Shown here one piece after another: positions 1 through 11,206 of a stretch of 64,000 nt of DNA; position 1 is the first letter of the stretch, and the number at the start of each line of letters is the position of its first letter. The notes under the pieces are model-generated. The model worked only from the letters and a program-made list of their open reading frames with translations, was not told the origin of the DNA and ran no database searches. The position numbers and the translations under genes were made by a program. The DNA comes from Eretmocerus hayati (taxonomy: Eukaryota; Arthropoda; Insecta; Hymenoptera; Aphelinidae). Where the stretch lies: positions 930,001 through 994,000 of the forward strand of contig CM056743.1 of the NCBI GenBank assembly GCA_029851415.1, given 5' to 3'.

Positions 1-260
1 GATAGCAAATTTAAAGATTGGAAATCACCTGCCCAATCAGCTTCTCAGGCTGCACCAGTGGCCAAACAAACATCAACATCAGCCAGAGAAGAGGCGAAGA
101 CAACATCAACGAGATCACGGGCCATCCGGCCGAAGATTGACCCTGTCACCAAGAGTGATCATAACAAAGAAAAAAAAAGGACCAGGCCCAGCTCATCGTA
201 TTTGCTGGAATTGTTCATGGCCTGGATATACCAAGAAAGACTGTTCTGAATGTTCAGTAA
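1..260 (+). pseudogene. gag: Gypsy gag C-terminus with nucleocapsid zinc knuckle
   Basis: This is the last part of Gag, which packages the element's RNA. At about 203-244 one frame reads CWNCSWPGYTKKDC, a CCHC-type knuckle (C-x2-C-x4-x-x4-C) in which the usual histidine is tyrosine. Upstream residues are basic and Ser/Thr-rich and sit in another frame; the two frames meet at a run of adenines near 171-179, which suggests a one-base indel. The protease begins about 200 nt downstream. The histidine loss and the frame break both indicate decay, although a programmed shift at the A-run cannot be excluded by eye. Confidence 0.75.
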
Positions 261-453
261 AAGACAGCGGGAGTGCGCAGACGAGGTCACTACCACTCCT
301 GTTCCACCGAGTATGGCCTCTGGTTCAGCGGCCGACAAGTCATCAGATGGCCCGAAACCAGGTCTATATTCCGCAGAGGTGGAACCCGCAGACGCGTTCG
401 ATAGCGAAGAGCCCCTTGGCGATCATCCTCATTGATGGCTTAAGGGAGGCATT

Positions 454-2287
454 GGGGAAGCTCGTACTCGTGCTCTTTATGACACGGGAGCTTCCCGATC
501 AGCTGTTGGACCAATTGGTTTGCAATTAGCAGTTGAGGTTGGTGCACGTGTGGTACCGTATCGTGGTCCATACTGCAAATTAGCAACAGGCGAATTAGCG
601 CGACCGGTAGCGTACGCCAAATTACCGATAGAGGTAGCAGGAGTTCGCAAAGAAATCTCAACATTTATTTATGAGGAATAAGCCTGTGATTTGATTTTAG
701 GCGCAGATTTTGCACTCCAATTCAATGCAATTTTAGAACCTGAAAGTAGTACCATGACCGTCAAGGGTGACAAGGGCCCGTCAGACCCCTTCTCAGTCGA
801 GTTTGCTACTCAGGGTGACTTTAGCACCGCATCGCTATCATCGATTGGTACTGCCGACATAACCAACAAGCAGCGTGAAATTTTAGGAGGAGTTCTAGAA
901 AGGAACTTGATTGTGAACGGTCCAGCAATAGGTTTAACCGACCGAATCGAGCATGAGATCGAGGGCGAATTTTGTCGACCGATCAAGCAGAAATATTACC
1001 CCGTTTCTAAAAAGATCGAGGATGAAATGCACGATCAGGTTCGTAAAATGCTGGCAGCCGGAATCATAGTCAAATCAACCAGTGCGTGGTCAAGCCCAGT
1101 CGTGATGGTACGAAAGGCAAATGGTGAATTTCGCTTTTGTGTAAATTATCGAAAATTAAATAGCGTCACCAAGAAAAATATTTATCCTTTGCCGTATATG
1201 GATGCTATTTTGAGGAAGCTCAAGAATGCAAAATACATCAGTACCCTGGACTTGAGCTCCGCATATTTCCAAATCCCCCTTTAAAAAGACAGCCGCCATT
1301 TTACAGAGTTCGTAGTTCCAGGAATGGGATTATTTGAGTTTACAAGATTACCGTATGGGGTCTGTAATGGTCCAGCTACCTTTCTAATAACACTAATAGA
1401 TGATATAATCGGTCCAGACTTAGAGCCTTACGCGTTCTCTTATCTTGACGATATCATCATTGTGACAGATACGTTTGAAAAACATATAGAAATCCTTGAA
1501 ATTATTCTAAAACGTATCGGCTGGATTAACGATCGACCGAGAAAAAAGTCATTTCTGCAAGGACGAAGTGAAATACTTAGGTGTCTTGGTTAATCGTGAC
1601 GGATTTCGTCCGGATCCAGAAAAGATTAAACCCATTGTGGAATATCCACCACCAAAAACGGTCAAGCAATTGGAGAGCTTCCTTGGCATGGCATCTTGGT
1701 ATTGAAAATTCCTCGATGATTTCGCCACGGTCGCAGAACCGCTCACTCGACTCACAAAAAAGAGTGCACCTTTTACGTGGGTCGAGGAGCAACAGGCAGC
1801 TTTTGACCGCATCAAAATTATGTTAGCAACAACTCCAGTGTTGTCAAGACCTAACCACCAACTCGAATTTCAAGTCCAGACGGACGCAAGCAATACCGGG
1901 TTGAGAGCCGTACTTGTACAAGTCATTGATGGAGAAGAGCGCCCCCTAGAGTTCGCTAGTCGCGTACTTGCGCCACAAGAACGTAAATATAGCGTTACAG
2001 AACGTGAATGCCTTGAAGTTCTGTGGGCGATACGCAAATTTCATCCGTACATCGAAGGATACAAATTCAAGGTTACCACGGACCACAGCAGTTTGCAGTG
2101 GATTCGTAACCTAGAAAATCCTTCCGGAAGATTAGCACGCTGGGCTCTCGAATTACAAGACCAAGATTTCACCGTGGAACATCGACCAGGCGCAAAGAAT
2201 GTCGTACCGGACTGCCTGTCTCGAATGTTCGAAGGAGCGGAAGAAGAAAACACAGCTACAATTGCTGCTGTAAATTTGGTCGAATGA
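454..2287 (+). pseudogene. pol: Gypsy pol: protease, reverse transcriptase and RNase H
   Basis: The protease active site DTGAS is at 481-495 and a GADF motif lies near 700. RT follows, with the catalytic YLDD at 1441-1452 intact. RNase H motifs are visible as QTDASNTG near 1880, TERECLEVLWA near 2000 and TDHSSLQW near 2080. Damage: in-frame stops at 679-681 (TAA) and 1282-1284 (TAA), a frameshift near 1556 from frame 1 to frame 2, a stop at 1703-1705 (TGA) and a stop at 2285-2287 (TGA) between RNase H and integrase. Residues flanking each stop continue normal family sequence, so most lesions look like point changes. The enzyme would copy the element's RNA in cytoplasmic particles if intact. 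Confidence 0.92.
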
Positions 2288-3907
2288 ACCGACGACAAAT
2301 GGTACAAAGATAAATTTGAAGAAGTTCACCAGCGACCGAAAGAGTTTCCGAACTGGAAAATTGTCGTCGATCAGCTGTATCACTACAAGCCGAACGAGTT
2401 GCTCGATGACTTCGATTTAGACGACGATGGGTGGAAGCTTGTGCTCCCCAAAGAAAAACGTTTGAAGGTCCTTCAAAAATGCCATCGAGAAGTAACGGCA
2501 GGACACTTCGGACGATTCAAAACACACAAGCGTGTGTCTCTCTATTATTTCTGGCCAACACTTCATCAAGATGTTGCGTCATTTGTAAGAAAATGTACAG
2601 TCTGCCAACAGTGCAAAGTAGAACAACTTGCTCCAGCAGGTCTTATGGGCAAACGGTCAATATCACGACCATGGCAATTTGTAGCGGCTGACACGTGCGT
2701 ATTTCCTCGCAGCGTTCATGGTAACGAATATCTTCTTGTATTCATGGACCTGTTCACGCGATGGATAGAATGCGTACTCGTCCGAAAAGCCAATGCACAA
2801 TCGGTGAGAAAAGCATTAGAGAGATACATAATTTTGCGCTATGGAGCGCCAGAAATATTCTTGTCCGACAATGGATCTGAATATTTCAACAAAATTATTG
2901 ACAAGTTCTTGGAAGAAAGGGGAATAGAACATATGACCTTGGCACCTTGTTCGCTGCAAGGGAATCCGGTCGAAAGAATTAATCGCACGTTGGAAACAGC
3001 GATAATAGCATTTCTAGAAGAGAAACACAGTCGCTGGGATGAGCACATTCACAAGCTCACCTTCGCGTATAATTCGGCTGTCCAGGAATTGACGAGAATG
3101 AGTCCAGCTTTCCTAAATTACGGGAGAAATCCGACACCCCCTAAGAACATGAAACGTCTAATTGAACAAGCGTCCGCACAGCAAGAGCTCACACGGTCGT
3201 TGCAAGAATGGCAGAAACGAATGCTTCGATTGCCAGAAGTGCACTTAGTCGCAGCCGACAACTCCGGCCGAGCGACCGAGAAACAAGCTCAATATTTCAA
3301 TGCAAAGCGACGCGATGTCAATTTCAACATTGGAGATGCGGTTTGGAAACGCAACCGTGTACAATCAGCCCAAGCCCAAGGCAGTTCGAGAAAGCTTGTA
3401 CCTAGATTCGACGGTAAATTTGTAATCACCGCTCGATTAGGCTCAAATGTATATGAAGTAGCCGATGAGTCAGGCAACCCGGCCGGCAAAGTACACGTCA
3501 AGGATTTGAAACCTTACATCGACGGAGAGGAACCACAGGAGGAACCCACGCCCAACGAATCGACTGCCATTCCAGCGGAAGACACATCGATGGACGACGA
3601 GGGAAGAGTGCGTGAGCTCTGATCCGCGAATAGGTTAGTTGCGCCAACCGTAGGATTAAGTTCTAAAAAGCGTAAAGTAGGGCGACCGCGAAAAACGCAA
3701 TTACTCGTCCGTAAGAAAAATGTAAAACTCACGCCGTCAATCAACAAACCAACATCTGTTAGCGAACCGAGTGAAGAACCACCACTAGGAGAAGTTCCTA
3801 AAAGGAAACGTGGTCGGCCGGAAGGCTCGGTAAAGAAAAAAAATGATCAACCGGTCGCGGAATTACCACCGATTAGGACACGAGCGAGTCGTCGTCAGGC
3901 GAAATAA
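2288..3907 (+). pseudogene. pol: Gypsy integrase with AT-hook tail
   Basis: The frame continues from RNase H after the TGA at 2285-2287. The HHCC zinc-binding region spans roughly 2480-2640 (CHRE, GHFG, CTVC, QQCK). The catalytic DDE residues sit in AADTC (near 2690), SDNGSEY (near 2870) and NPVERIN (near 2970). A GDAVW...DLKPY segment near 3330-3520 resembles the C-terminal GPY/F-like module. A TGA at 3620-3622 interrupts, but the frame then stays open to a TAA at 3905-3907. This tail holds two AT-hook cores, GRPRK at 3680-3694 and RGRPEG near 3809-3826, embedded in basic residues. AT hooks bind the minor groove of AT-rich DNA; a role in target choice is inference. Confidence 0.88.
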
Positions 3908-4022
3908 TATGTGTGCTTTCGTTATTTTCGCTGACAATTTTTTTGTTTTTTTTTTACCTCTTTTGCATGAGGATTGAGAACAAAAAACACGACGCACGCT
4001 TTGTTTTATTTGTCGCAGGACC

Positions 4023-5004
4023 ATGGCTGATGCAGCAGAAAATATGGGAGGAGAGGAGCAGCAGCAGGAGCTGATTCTAGAGGGAACGACTGACTCTAAT
4101 AGGGATGACCACTCTCGGGAGGAGCTGGGAGACGGTCAGCCAACCGTCCCAGCTGCACGAATCATCTATGTGCCCTCCGCAGATGGTCTAAGCGCAACCC
4201 TCAGAAGTGTCACATTAGTCGACACACCATCTACCTCGGCATCAGCGACCGCAAATACCACCGGCGCTTCCGCAACATCAACGTCCGTGATGGACAATTC
4301 TTCTGCTGCACCGTCCGAACCTGTGGACAGATTGGACAACGAATCGCCCGAAAATCAGGAAAATCAATCGTCCGAATCGTCCGAAAATCAGGACAATATA
4401 GAACAATCGTCCGAAAGTGGACAAGGAGTCGTCCGATCTCTCGGTCGAAATGCATCACTTCCGGAAAGGGATTTCTGCCCCGCTCACGTCGTTGAAACGA
4501 TGATCGACGAACACAAAAAACAAGCGCACCGTCTCGCTATCCTGGAGAAAGGAATGTTTGATTTGTGCGCATATTATGAATCAGTCGATGGAGAAGCCGA
4601 ACCGTCGATCTTTGGAGAAAGACTGGACTATATCCGAGAAAAAAGGGAGGAGCGGGAAGCGGTCTTGCGAGTCATTCGTGAGAGAGAGGAGACGACGAGT
4701 AGAAGAGGAGCGTGAAGAAGTCCAAAGATTAGAACGAGGAAGAATTGCGAGGCTAGAGCAGGAACTGGCTCGAGCTCGTCGTTCTGAAGAACAATTAAGA
4801 CATGCGTCGGCAGAAGAGATCGCAATCACGAGGACGAACGCCTCGTTCGAGCATAGTCGTCAAGAGAGATTCAGACAACGTCGTGAAAGTGCTCTTCGTT
4901 TTGACGATCATCCAAAGTGCCCAGTGTCCGGTGTCGTAGACGTCCGTAATCCAGCAACTTGCTACAACGCGGATCTACATCACCTTTGTGGCCCACGGGC
5001 GTAA
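4023..5004 (+). pseudogene. third ORF of the Gypsy element, coiled-coil protein of unknown function
   Basis: An ATG at 4023 opens an acidic, Ser/Thr/Asn-rich frame of 230 codons to 4715. A second frame (4558-5004) continues with a long Glu/Arg-rich predicted coiled coil (about 4690-4850) and a Cys/His-containing end (CPVSG...CYNADLHHLC). A one-base shift near 4670-4700 joins them logically. The ORF starts 115 nt after pol and is where some Gypsy elements carry env or an extra ORF, but I see no signal peptide, furin site or membrane segment, so I do not call it env. It could instead be an unrelated accessory protein. Confidence 0.55.
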
Positions 5005-5137
5005 AACCTTTTTATGTACTTTTATATTCACTTTTTCTCTTCTTCCAATCACTTTATGTATTTTCTTCTATCAATTCGTACGCTCGTATGTAGAGTGGAT
5101 GGTTGAATGTAGTTCATAAGATATTTCATTGTGAAAC

Positions 5138-5245
5138 AAGGCTCACGGCCGAACAGTACTTTTTCTTTTGTAAAATCAGGTCTACGGCCGATGGCCATTA
5201 TTGTTTTTTCTCACAGTTGAATCATACGGTCTACGACCGATTAGC
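5138..5245 (+). repeat. three short imperfect repeats, ACGGCCGA type
   Basis: A CTCACGGCCGAAC motif at 5142 recurs as TCTACGGCCGATGG at 5181 and CTACGACCGATTAGCC at 5231, in AT-rich non-coding DNA just after the third ORF. They may belong to the untranslated end or the 3' LTR of the Gypsy element. Otherwise I see no gene in 5005-5730. Confidence 0.45.
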
Positions 5246-5732
5246 CTTTGATTTAAGTACATAACGTACGAATTGATTATTCAGTTTTGAGACCTGAATA
5301 TTAGTTTTTCCATTTTATTTCCTAAAATGTTACTATTATGTAGTTCGGGTGCCAATTATTGTTAAGCACAAGTCACTAGTGAGGAGTCAAGATCTGTTGA
5401 TCGAGATACTTGAATATTTTCTTCTATCAAGATGAATATTTTCGATACTTTTTGATAATTTTCTTCGTCAGAGACCAAAGGCGTCTGATCACGTGCGAAA
5501 ATACGTACGAAATCATTTATTTTTGTACAGAGTGGACGGATGACATAGTTAGTCTGTTCAGAGAGCTATGGAGTAATTCGATTAAAATCATGAGTATTTC
5601 TTTATTTCAGCATTTCTTAATGAAATCCCCACTTATTTTTCAAACACTCTTCCTATAAAATTCTCAATTTTTTTTTCTTCCAAATTTCCTAATTTATTCA
5701 GTCTACGTTGATTTCGGACAATCCCATTCCAA

Positions 5733-6282
5733 CTATGGCCCAGATAGAGAGAGATTTCCTCGAGCTGGTACGCCTTCCAGCTACACAGCATCTGGAAGAG
5801 GGGTGTGACGAGAAATGATGGTTGAGAGAAAAATCTCAACCATCATTTCTCTCTCCTGTTCCCAATCATTGTACTAATATATATTTCTTACAGAATGTAG
5901 CAGAGCATCCGAGGAGAGAGCAGTAAGTTAGATATGTGAGAGAGAGAGAGAGACAGTAGATTCATTTTCCATCAGATTCACCGCACCGCGCCCCCGATCA
6001 CCAAACTGACCAGCTGACCGGCCTCGCGCGCCTGAATTACCAGACTCTGTTCGCCCGTGTTGCGGAGCAGACCACGTTCTCGCGCTCGCTGCTAATTCCC
6101 GCGTTTTATCGCAATTCTCTGTGCCCGTACCGCGTATGCACCAGCTACAGCTTGACACCCTGGTTCGTGCTCCAGAAGGCAAATTGCGATCGACCCATCC
6201 TGATCGAGCGTGCGGCCGATAATCTAGACTTAGGCATCGTCCGATTATTAGGACCAATTCCCTGCGTGGGTCCGATGACCTA
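5733..6282 (+). other. GC-rich segment with splice-like signals and an open frame (possible exons)
   Basis: A pyrimidine-rich acceptor (TTTCTTACAG) ends at about 5894 and a consensus donor GTAAGT follows near 5921; a second acceptor-like TTTTCCATCAG ends near 5981 and another GTAAGT donor occurs at about 6288. Between 5961 and 6282 a frame without ATG stays open for about 100 codons (containing LNYQTLFARVAEQTTF and CPYRVCTSYSLTPWF) and ends at TAA just before the last donor. A short ATG frame starts at 5737. I could not join the frames across the putative introns without hitting a stop, so this may be UTR, a relic or chance. No family recognised. Confidence 0.25.
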
Positions 6283-7086
6283 ATTTGTAAGTACCAACTT
6301 GAGTTTCTCTCTCTCTATTAAGAGCTTCACCCCCATGCTCTCTTCGTGCCTGCGCCCAACGTGCTTATGAAGCACCATGTCTTTTTTATGGAATAGATTC
6401 CCCCGTTATTTATTGTAAATTCATGCCTTATAATTTTAGCGCACTCCCTCATTTCGTCTCTCTCGTGCGCAGCAGCACTTAATATAAGTATATCTAAAGT
6501 AGCAGCAGAACCAGCAGCATGCTGCGTTGCAGTGTATATATATAGTCTAATCAAATCTGCTGGGAATTGCACCTTGCCCAGCATGTGCGGCTAATTTAAC
6601 TAGGCAAATCTAGCAGCCGTCACAAATACTATTTCACTCCAAATATTGATGTCAAGTTTGAAACCAGGGATATGCTAATTTTCTGGTTCTAAAACATATC
6701 CTAAACAATGCGGAATCAGGAGATTCCTAATCACAATCATAACATCCCAACTTTCTCTCTGAATAAGGAATGTCTAATATTGTTCAAGCATTGATGTTAT
6801 GATTGTGATAAGGAAATTGTCTAAATTCTCATAAATGAAGTAACTTCTAGAATAAGATAAAGAGTAATGTCTCGTTCAAAAATATAGCATCAATACTTGG
6901 GTGGAATGATATTGAAGAATTCCTCAAGTAAATCAAGAGCCGCTCCAAGTCAACTCGATCAAAAAGATGATCTGAGTGAAATAATTCTTTATATTCTAGA
7001 GAGATATGTGATTAACAGATTCACAAAAGCTGTGATTAGATAAGGAATTTAGTTTCTTCATTTTGATTTTCATGAGAAAGAAATTT
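6283..7086. other. non-coding AT-rich stretch with a short inverted repeat
   Basis: No gene visible. Positions 6724-6746 and 6793-6815 form an almost perfect 23-bp inverted repeat with a 46-nt spacer (one base missing in the right arm). Confidence 0.5.
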
Positions 7087-8071
7087 GATCCTTCCCCCCT
7101 CCATTCACTTTTTTCAAGAGTATAATTTGGCGAGTATGAGTTTGTTCCTCAAAACTCATTGATTTTTATCAGGTTTTCACAGTAAAAATGATGATTGATT
7201 CAAATCAGCTGTATTACATAGTTTCAACTCTTGAAAGAAATGAAATCAAAGGGACTATGTCGAGTATTTCTGTAAGTTTGAGAGACCAACCATTTTCCGG
7301 GCAAAATACTTATGGCATTGTTTCAACTCGTGAAAGGAATGAAATTAATAAGAAACCATGTCGAGAGTTTTTCGAACAAGTTTGATTGTATAAGGTGATG
7401 GATTTCGGAAATTTTGGACAGTCTTTTTTATTCGTTGTTTGTTAAATCCAAACCTTGAATCGGAAGAATTGAAGAAATCAAGTATAGTTGATCAAAGAAT
7501 CACGCTAATTATTCTCGAAACTGTAGATTTTTCTTTGAAAATGTGGAGCGAATCACTCGTTGCTCTCTCATGTATTATAAGAATTATCAAAAAGAGCTAC
7601 GAGTGATTTGCTCCACATTTTCAAAGAAAAATCTACAGTTTCGAGAATAATTAGCGTGATTCTTTAATCAACTATACTTGATTTCTTCAATTCTTCCGAT
7701 TCAAGGTTTGGATTTAACAAACAACGAATAAGAAAGACCGTCCAAAATTTGCGAAATCCATCACCTTATACAATCAAACTTGTTCGAGAAACTCTCGACA
7801 TGGTTTCTTATTCATTCATTCCTTTCACGAGTTGAAACAATGCCATAAGTATTTTGCCCGGAAAATGGTTGGTCTCTCAAACTTACAGAAATACTCGACA
7901 TAGTTCCTTCGATTTCATTTCTTCTAAGAGTTGAAACTATGTAATACAGCTGATTTGAATCTATCATCATTTTTACTGCGAAAACCTGATAAAAATCAAT
8001 GAGTTTTGAGGAACAAACTCATACTCGACAAATTATACTTTTGAAAAAAAAGAATGGAGGGGGGAAGGATC
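7087..8071. mobile_element. 985-bp foldback element (non-autonomous)
   Basis: Two arms of about 475 bp (7087-7565 and 7594-8071) are near-perfect reverse complements around a 28-nt loop. The outer ends read GATCCTTCCCCCCTCC and its complement. The arms carry internally repeated motifs (ATGTCGAGTATTT-like), and a related partial arm occurs at 38505-38690 inside another element, so this is a dispersed family. No protein is encoded; short frames in the arms mirror each other on the two strands. Target duplication is not obvious. Confidence 0.85.
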
Positions 8072-8926
8072 TGAATTACTGGGATAAAATTGGCTGCAGA
8101 TTCAGTTTCTACGTCAAAATTACGTATGAAAACATGTTCAGCCAAATCGTATAACTCGACCGCATGGCACTGTACGCAGGAGCTCACCATGCGAAAGCAC
8201 GGATGAAGGCAATTTATTCGACGATATTCCTTGGAATTTCATTCAAAGCAACCCATCCCAAGTAGATCCCAATCTGTTCTGAACGCTTTTCGACGTGAAA
8301 GTTGACGAGTAATCCGCTAAAAATATCAAATTTGATGTAAAGTGGGCCGTAAAGTCCCAAAAATCACTTTTTCTCAAAATAACTCTTTTTTTGAGATTAT
8401 GTTAACATTTTTCGATTCTGCAAGTATTTTTTTCAGAAAATTCAGATTTTTTTACGTTGAACCATGTGTTTGGAAGATTTTTTTCTTCGGTCCTGTACGC
8501 GTGAAAAATCAAGCAAAAAATGAGATAACCGATTTTTTCGCAAATTTTCAAAGTGAAAATAGGTCGCCAAACCTCCGCGGATCACTCTCCGGGACTAAAA
8601 ACTGTGCTTTCCACATATTTCCATCATATATAACATATACCCAAAGTTATAAAAAAATCCGTGACCCTCGACCCAAAAGTTGGCGATATTAAAAAGAATG
8701 ACTCATAGGAAATAATCTCGAGAAGGAATAGGCAATTGACATTATTGCATGAAAGGCCATCATATTGTGAGAGTTAATGACAGAATAGGTTTTGGAAGAG
8801 AAGTTTCAAGTTTTTTGACCTTTTTGGGATCCTTAAATCATCAGCAAGATTTAACAACTTCAAATAGCGCCATCCAATTCACCTACTGTTATGAAATAAT
8901 GTTCCATCGGAAATTCTAATTCTAAT
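8072..8926. other. no recognisable gene
   Basis: AT-rich sequence with T/A runs; short frames here have no similarity that I recognise and atypical composition. Confidence 0.5.
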
Positions 8927-8980
8927 AAAATATCTTGCTCACTAATTTCGAAGGGTCGAAATTAGTGAGCAAGATATTTT
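8927..8980. repeat. perfect 25-bp hairpin
   Basis: Arms 8927-8951 and 8956-8980 are exact reverse complements separated by the 4-nt loop AGGG. It lies about 200 bp upstream of the CR1 element. Function unknown; it could be a relic of a foldback end. Confidence 0.85.
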
Positions 8981-9204
8981 GGCACTCAACGCTGTCAGCG
9001 GTGAAATGACCTGCCAATATCGTTGTTGAGGATCGAAATAACGGGTCCAGAGTGATCAAGACCCTCCTGAGCCCAGAAAAGCATGAAATAAGTAAGTTCG
9101 AAAAAAAGTGTGAGGTTAAAACGGCCCAACTCAGCGTATATAAGCCACGGCAGCCTTGCGCGCGCGCTCTCTCTCTCTCTCTTTAATAATTCCTCTCTCT
9201 CCTT

Positions 9205-9237
9205 AATAATTCCTCTCAGAGCCTGAGAGGAATTATT
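9205..9237. repeat. hairpin in the CR1 5' UTR
   Basis: AATAATTCCTCTCAG at 9205-9219 and its exact complement at 9223-9237 enclose a 3-nt loop. A partial copy of the left arm precedes it at about 9185-9200. It lies 137 nt before the ORF1 ATG and could affect translation; this is inference. Confidence 0.7.
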
Positions 9238-9373
9238 CCAAATTCTGCAATTCGACAATAACATCCAGTCGGCAGTTCTTGGCGCCGAAACCAACCATCC
9301 TGCGCATGCCCGGCGATCGTCGTCTGCTCCACGCTAACTATACACCTGTACTGCTGCTGTCTGCTGTCACGCG

Positions 9374-11167
9374 ATGGGCGACACCACCTGTCACATATGC
9401 AACACCAACCTGCGTCATGGTAGCAAGCAATGCAGCACCTGCAAACGGTTCGTCCACACAAAATGTTCAAAAACATCGAACAACAAGTGGTTTTGCATAG
9501 CGTGTCACGAGGTGAGCAGAAAATCCTACAAAATAGCGTCGCCGGGCGCCACTAAGCAGACGGCTTCGTCTGCTCGGCGCAGCACTACGAAGCACGTCAG
9601 AGAGAGAGAGATGGAGAATACCGGCTTGCGCACTAGTGTGAGTGGCTTGTCTACCACTACACAGACTCGGCTCAGCTCTCGCAGCAAGGTGGGGACATCT
9701 CCCCTTGCCCCGCGCACCATTACCACCGGCCGCGGCGAGAAGCCCCCTACCACCAGTGGCTCTACTCCCGTCGGGAGGACCGATGAACAGCGGATGTCGT
9801 CTGCTGCACCACCAACTCGCAGCGGTGGCAGCACCTCAGCGCTTACCGCTCGTGGCGCGCAAATTCAAACAGAGGCCATCGGCGCATCCCAGCCATTACT
9901 CTTATCAACATCTTCTGAGGATGGTCGTGGGATATCCCAAGACGGGAACGACAGAACACCAGTCCAGCCAACCACTCCAGCAACAACGCCAGCACCGGGA
10001 ATTCTTAGAGATAAGTGGGTTCTGATTTCGCAGAGTACTCTGGATCTCTTTTTTCAACAAAATGACTTAACTCAGAACCGGCTCGACGAAATAATGTCCC
10101 TCTTAAACCGACGTGAGGCTGCCATCTCCTCTCCGCCACCCACACCAGCAGTGAGTGCGGAGAGTGCTCAACTGTTAGCGCGCATGTCGTCTCTGGAGGA
10201 ACTCATAGAGAAGCAAAACTCCAAGCTGGAGGAGTTTCGCCTAGATCGTGAGCTGCTTCTTGAGGAAAATACTTTGATGAAAAGCCAGATCTCACATCTG
10301 ACTGATCTTTTGAAAGACGACCAGGGCACTCTGCGAAAATCTAATGTTACTAATGAAATCAAGTCTTCCATTTCTGAGTTTCCACATCAATCCTCCGGGC
10401 CAGATCCTCAAGTTCGAACGGATTTTTCTAACAATTCACGTGCTGGGCGGCGGAGCACTGAACTCAGGGGTGAAGGTCTTGAGTGCAGCCAACTAATTAT
10501 CACTGGTGCTTTGAAAAAAGACTCTACTGCCTCGGAGGATGAGGTACGTAATATATCCTTCGCAGTACTCAAGTCCATTCTCCCCTCGCTGGAGAGGGAG
10601 AACATTTCTGATGTTCGTGTTCTGCAGCCCGGGCACGTGTCCGGAAGGACGAATCCGAAACGTAACTACAAATCACCCGATTCATCGCCCCGAGCCTCGG
10701 TCATCCGCTCACGTTCTGTTCCATCCTGCGTAGTCCAACTCTCGCGCAGTCGTCTAGTCAGGGAGGTGATTAGAGCCAAGCGCTCGATTGCCAACAATTA
10801 TTTCACAACTCATAACATCGAGCCCACATTGCTTGACCCTGAAGCGAAAGCCCATGTGCCGGACCGAAAGATTTACATCAATGAAATGCTACCTCGTGAC
10901 AAATACAAGGAATATATTCAGCTGAGGCCACTTGCACGAGGTCTAGGCTTCAAATTTGTTTGGCACAGCGGTGGACGCTTTTGGGTCAGGCGTAGAAATG
11001 GCGAGAGAGCGCATGCGTTCGAGTCCCTCACTGAACTGCATGTCCTTCAAACGGCGTGTCGAACAGCCCCAAGACCAAATCATGAGTCATCGGACAGTAG
11101 CCCGAACAGTCCAACCGTTCCAGACCAGGCTACAGATTCTACAGCAGCATCAGCGGGGACTCCCTAA
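9374..11167 (+). CDS. CR1 ORF1 protein: PHD-type zinc finger, coiled coil, FP-like domain
   Basis: ORF1 proteins bind the element RNA in ribonucleoprotein particles. The 597-residue frame starts at ATG 9374. Residues 6-44 form a PHD-like C4-H-C3 finger (CHIC, CSTC, H-T-K-C, CIAC). A Ser/Thr/Pro/Gly-rich linker follows to about residue 215, then a helix-rich, coiled-coil-prone segment near 265-315 (MSSLEELIEKQNSKLEEF). The C-terminal part near residues 445-560 (INEMLPRDKYKEY...FKFVWHSGGRFWVRR) resembles the baculovirus FP-like domain that occurs in CR1 ORF1 proteins. No stop or frameshift is seen. ORF2 follows in the same phase about 40-75 nt downstream. Confidence in the element role is high; finer domain borders are by eye. 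Confidence 0.88.
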   Translation: MGDTTCHICNTNLRHGSKQCSTCKRFVHTKCSKTSNNKWFCIACHEVSRKSYKIASPGATKQTASSARRSTTKHVREREMENTGLRTSVSGLSTTTQTRLSSRSKVGTSPLAPRTITTGRGEKPPTTSGSTPVGRTDEQRMSSAAPPTRSGGSTSALTARGAQIQTEAIGASQPLLLSTSSEDGRGISQDGNDRTPVQPTTPATTPAPGILRDKWVLISQSTLDLFFQQNDLTQNRLDEIMSLLNRREAAISSPPPTPAVSAESAQLLARMSSLEELIEKQNSKLEEFRLDRELLLEENTLMKSQISHLTDLLKDDQGTLRKSNVTNEIKSSISEFPHQSSGPDPQVRTDFSNNSRAGRRSTELRGEGLECSQLIITGALKKDSTASEDEVRNISFAVLKSILPSLERENISDVRVLQPGHVSGRTNPKRNYKSPDSSPRASVIRSRSVPSCVVQLSRSRLVREVIRAKRSIANNYFTTHNIEPTLLDPEAKAHVPDRKIYINEMLPRDKYKEYIQLRPLARGLGFKFVWHSGGRFWVRRRNGERAHAFESLTELHVLQTACRTAPRPNHESSDSSPNSPTVPDQATDSTAASAGTP

Positions 11168-11206
11168 CTAAATACGGCTGCCGGAGAGTCAAAAGGGAGT
11201 GGTAGT

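Larger units (their letters stand above)
1..5004 (+). mobile_element. Ty3/Gypsy LTR retrotransposon, decayed, 5' end outside window
   Basis: Domains run in Gypsy order on one strand: gag zinc knuckle, aspartic protease, reverse transcriptase, RNase H, then integrase. Integrase after RNase H is the Ty3/Gypsy arrangement, not Copia. A third ORF follows pol. The reading frame is broken by several stop codons and frameshifts, so the copy is not autonomous. The 5' LTR and most of gag lie before position 1. I could not delimit a 3' LTR because no second copy is available for comparison; it may lie between about 5.0 and 5.7 kb. Family assignment is secure; clade is not assigned. Confidence 0.93.

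Noticed and set aside
4023..5004. Envelope gene for the Gypsy element
   Set aside because: No signal peptide, transmembrane segment or cleavage site; the protein is coiled-coil and highly charged.
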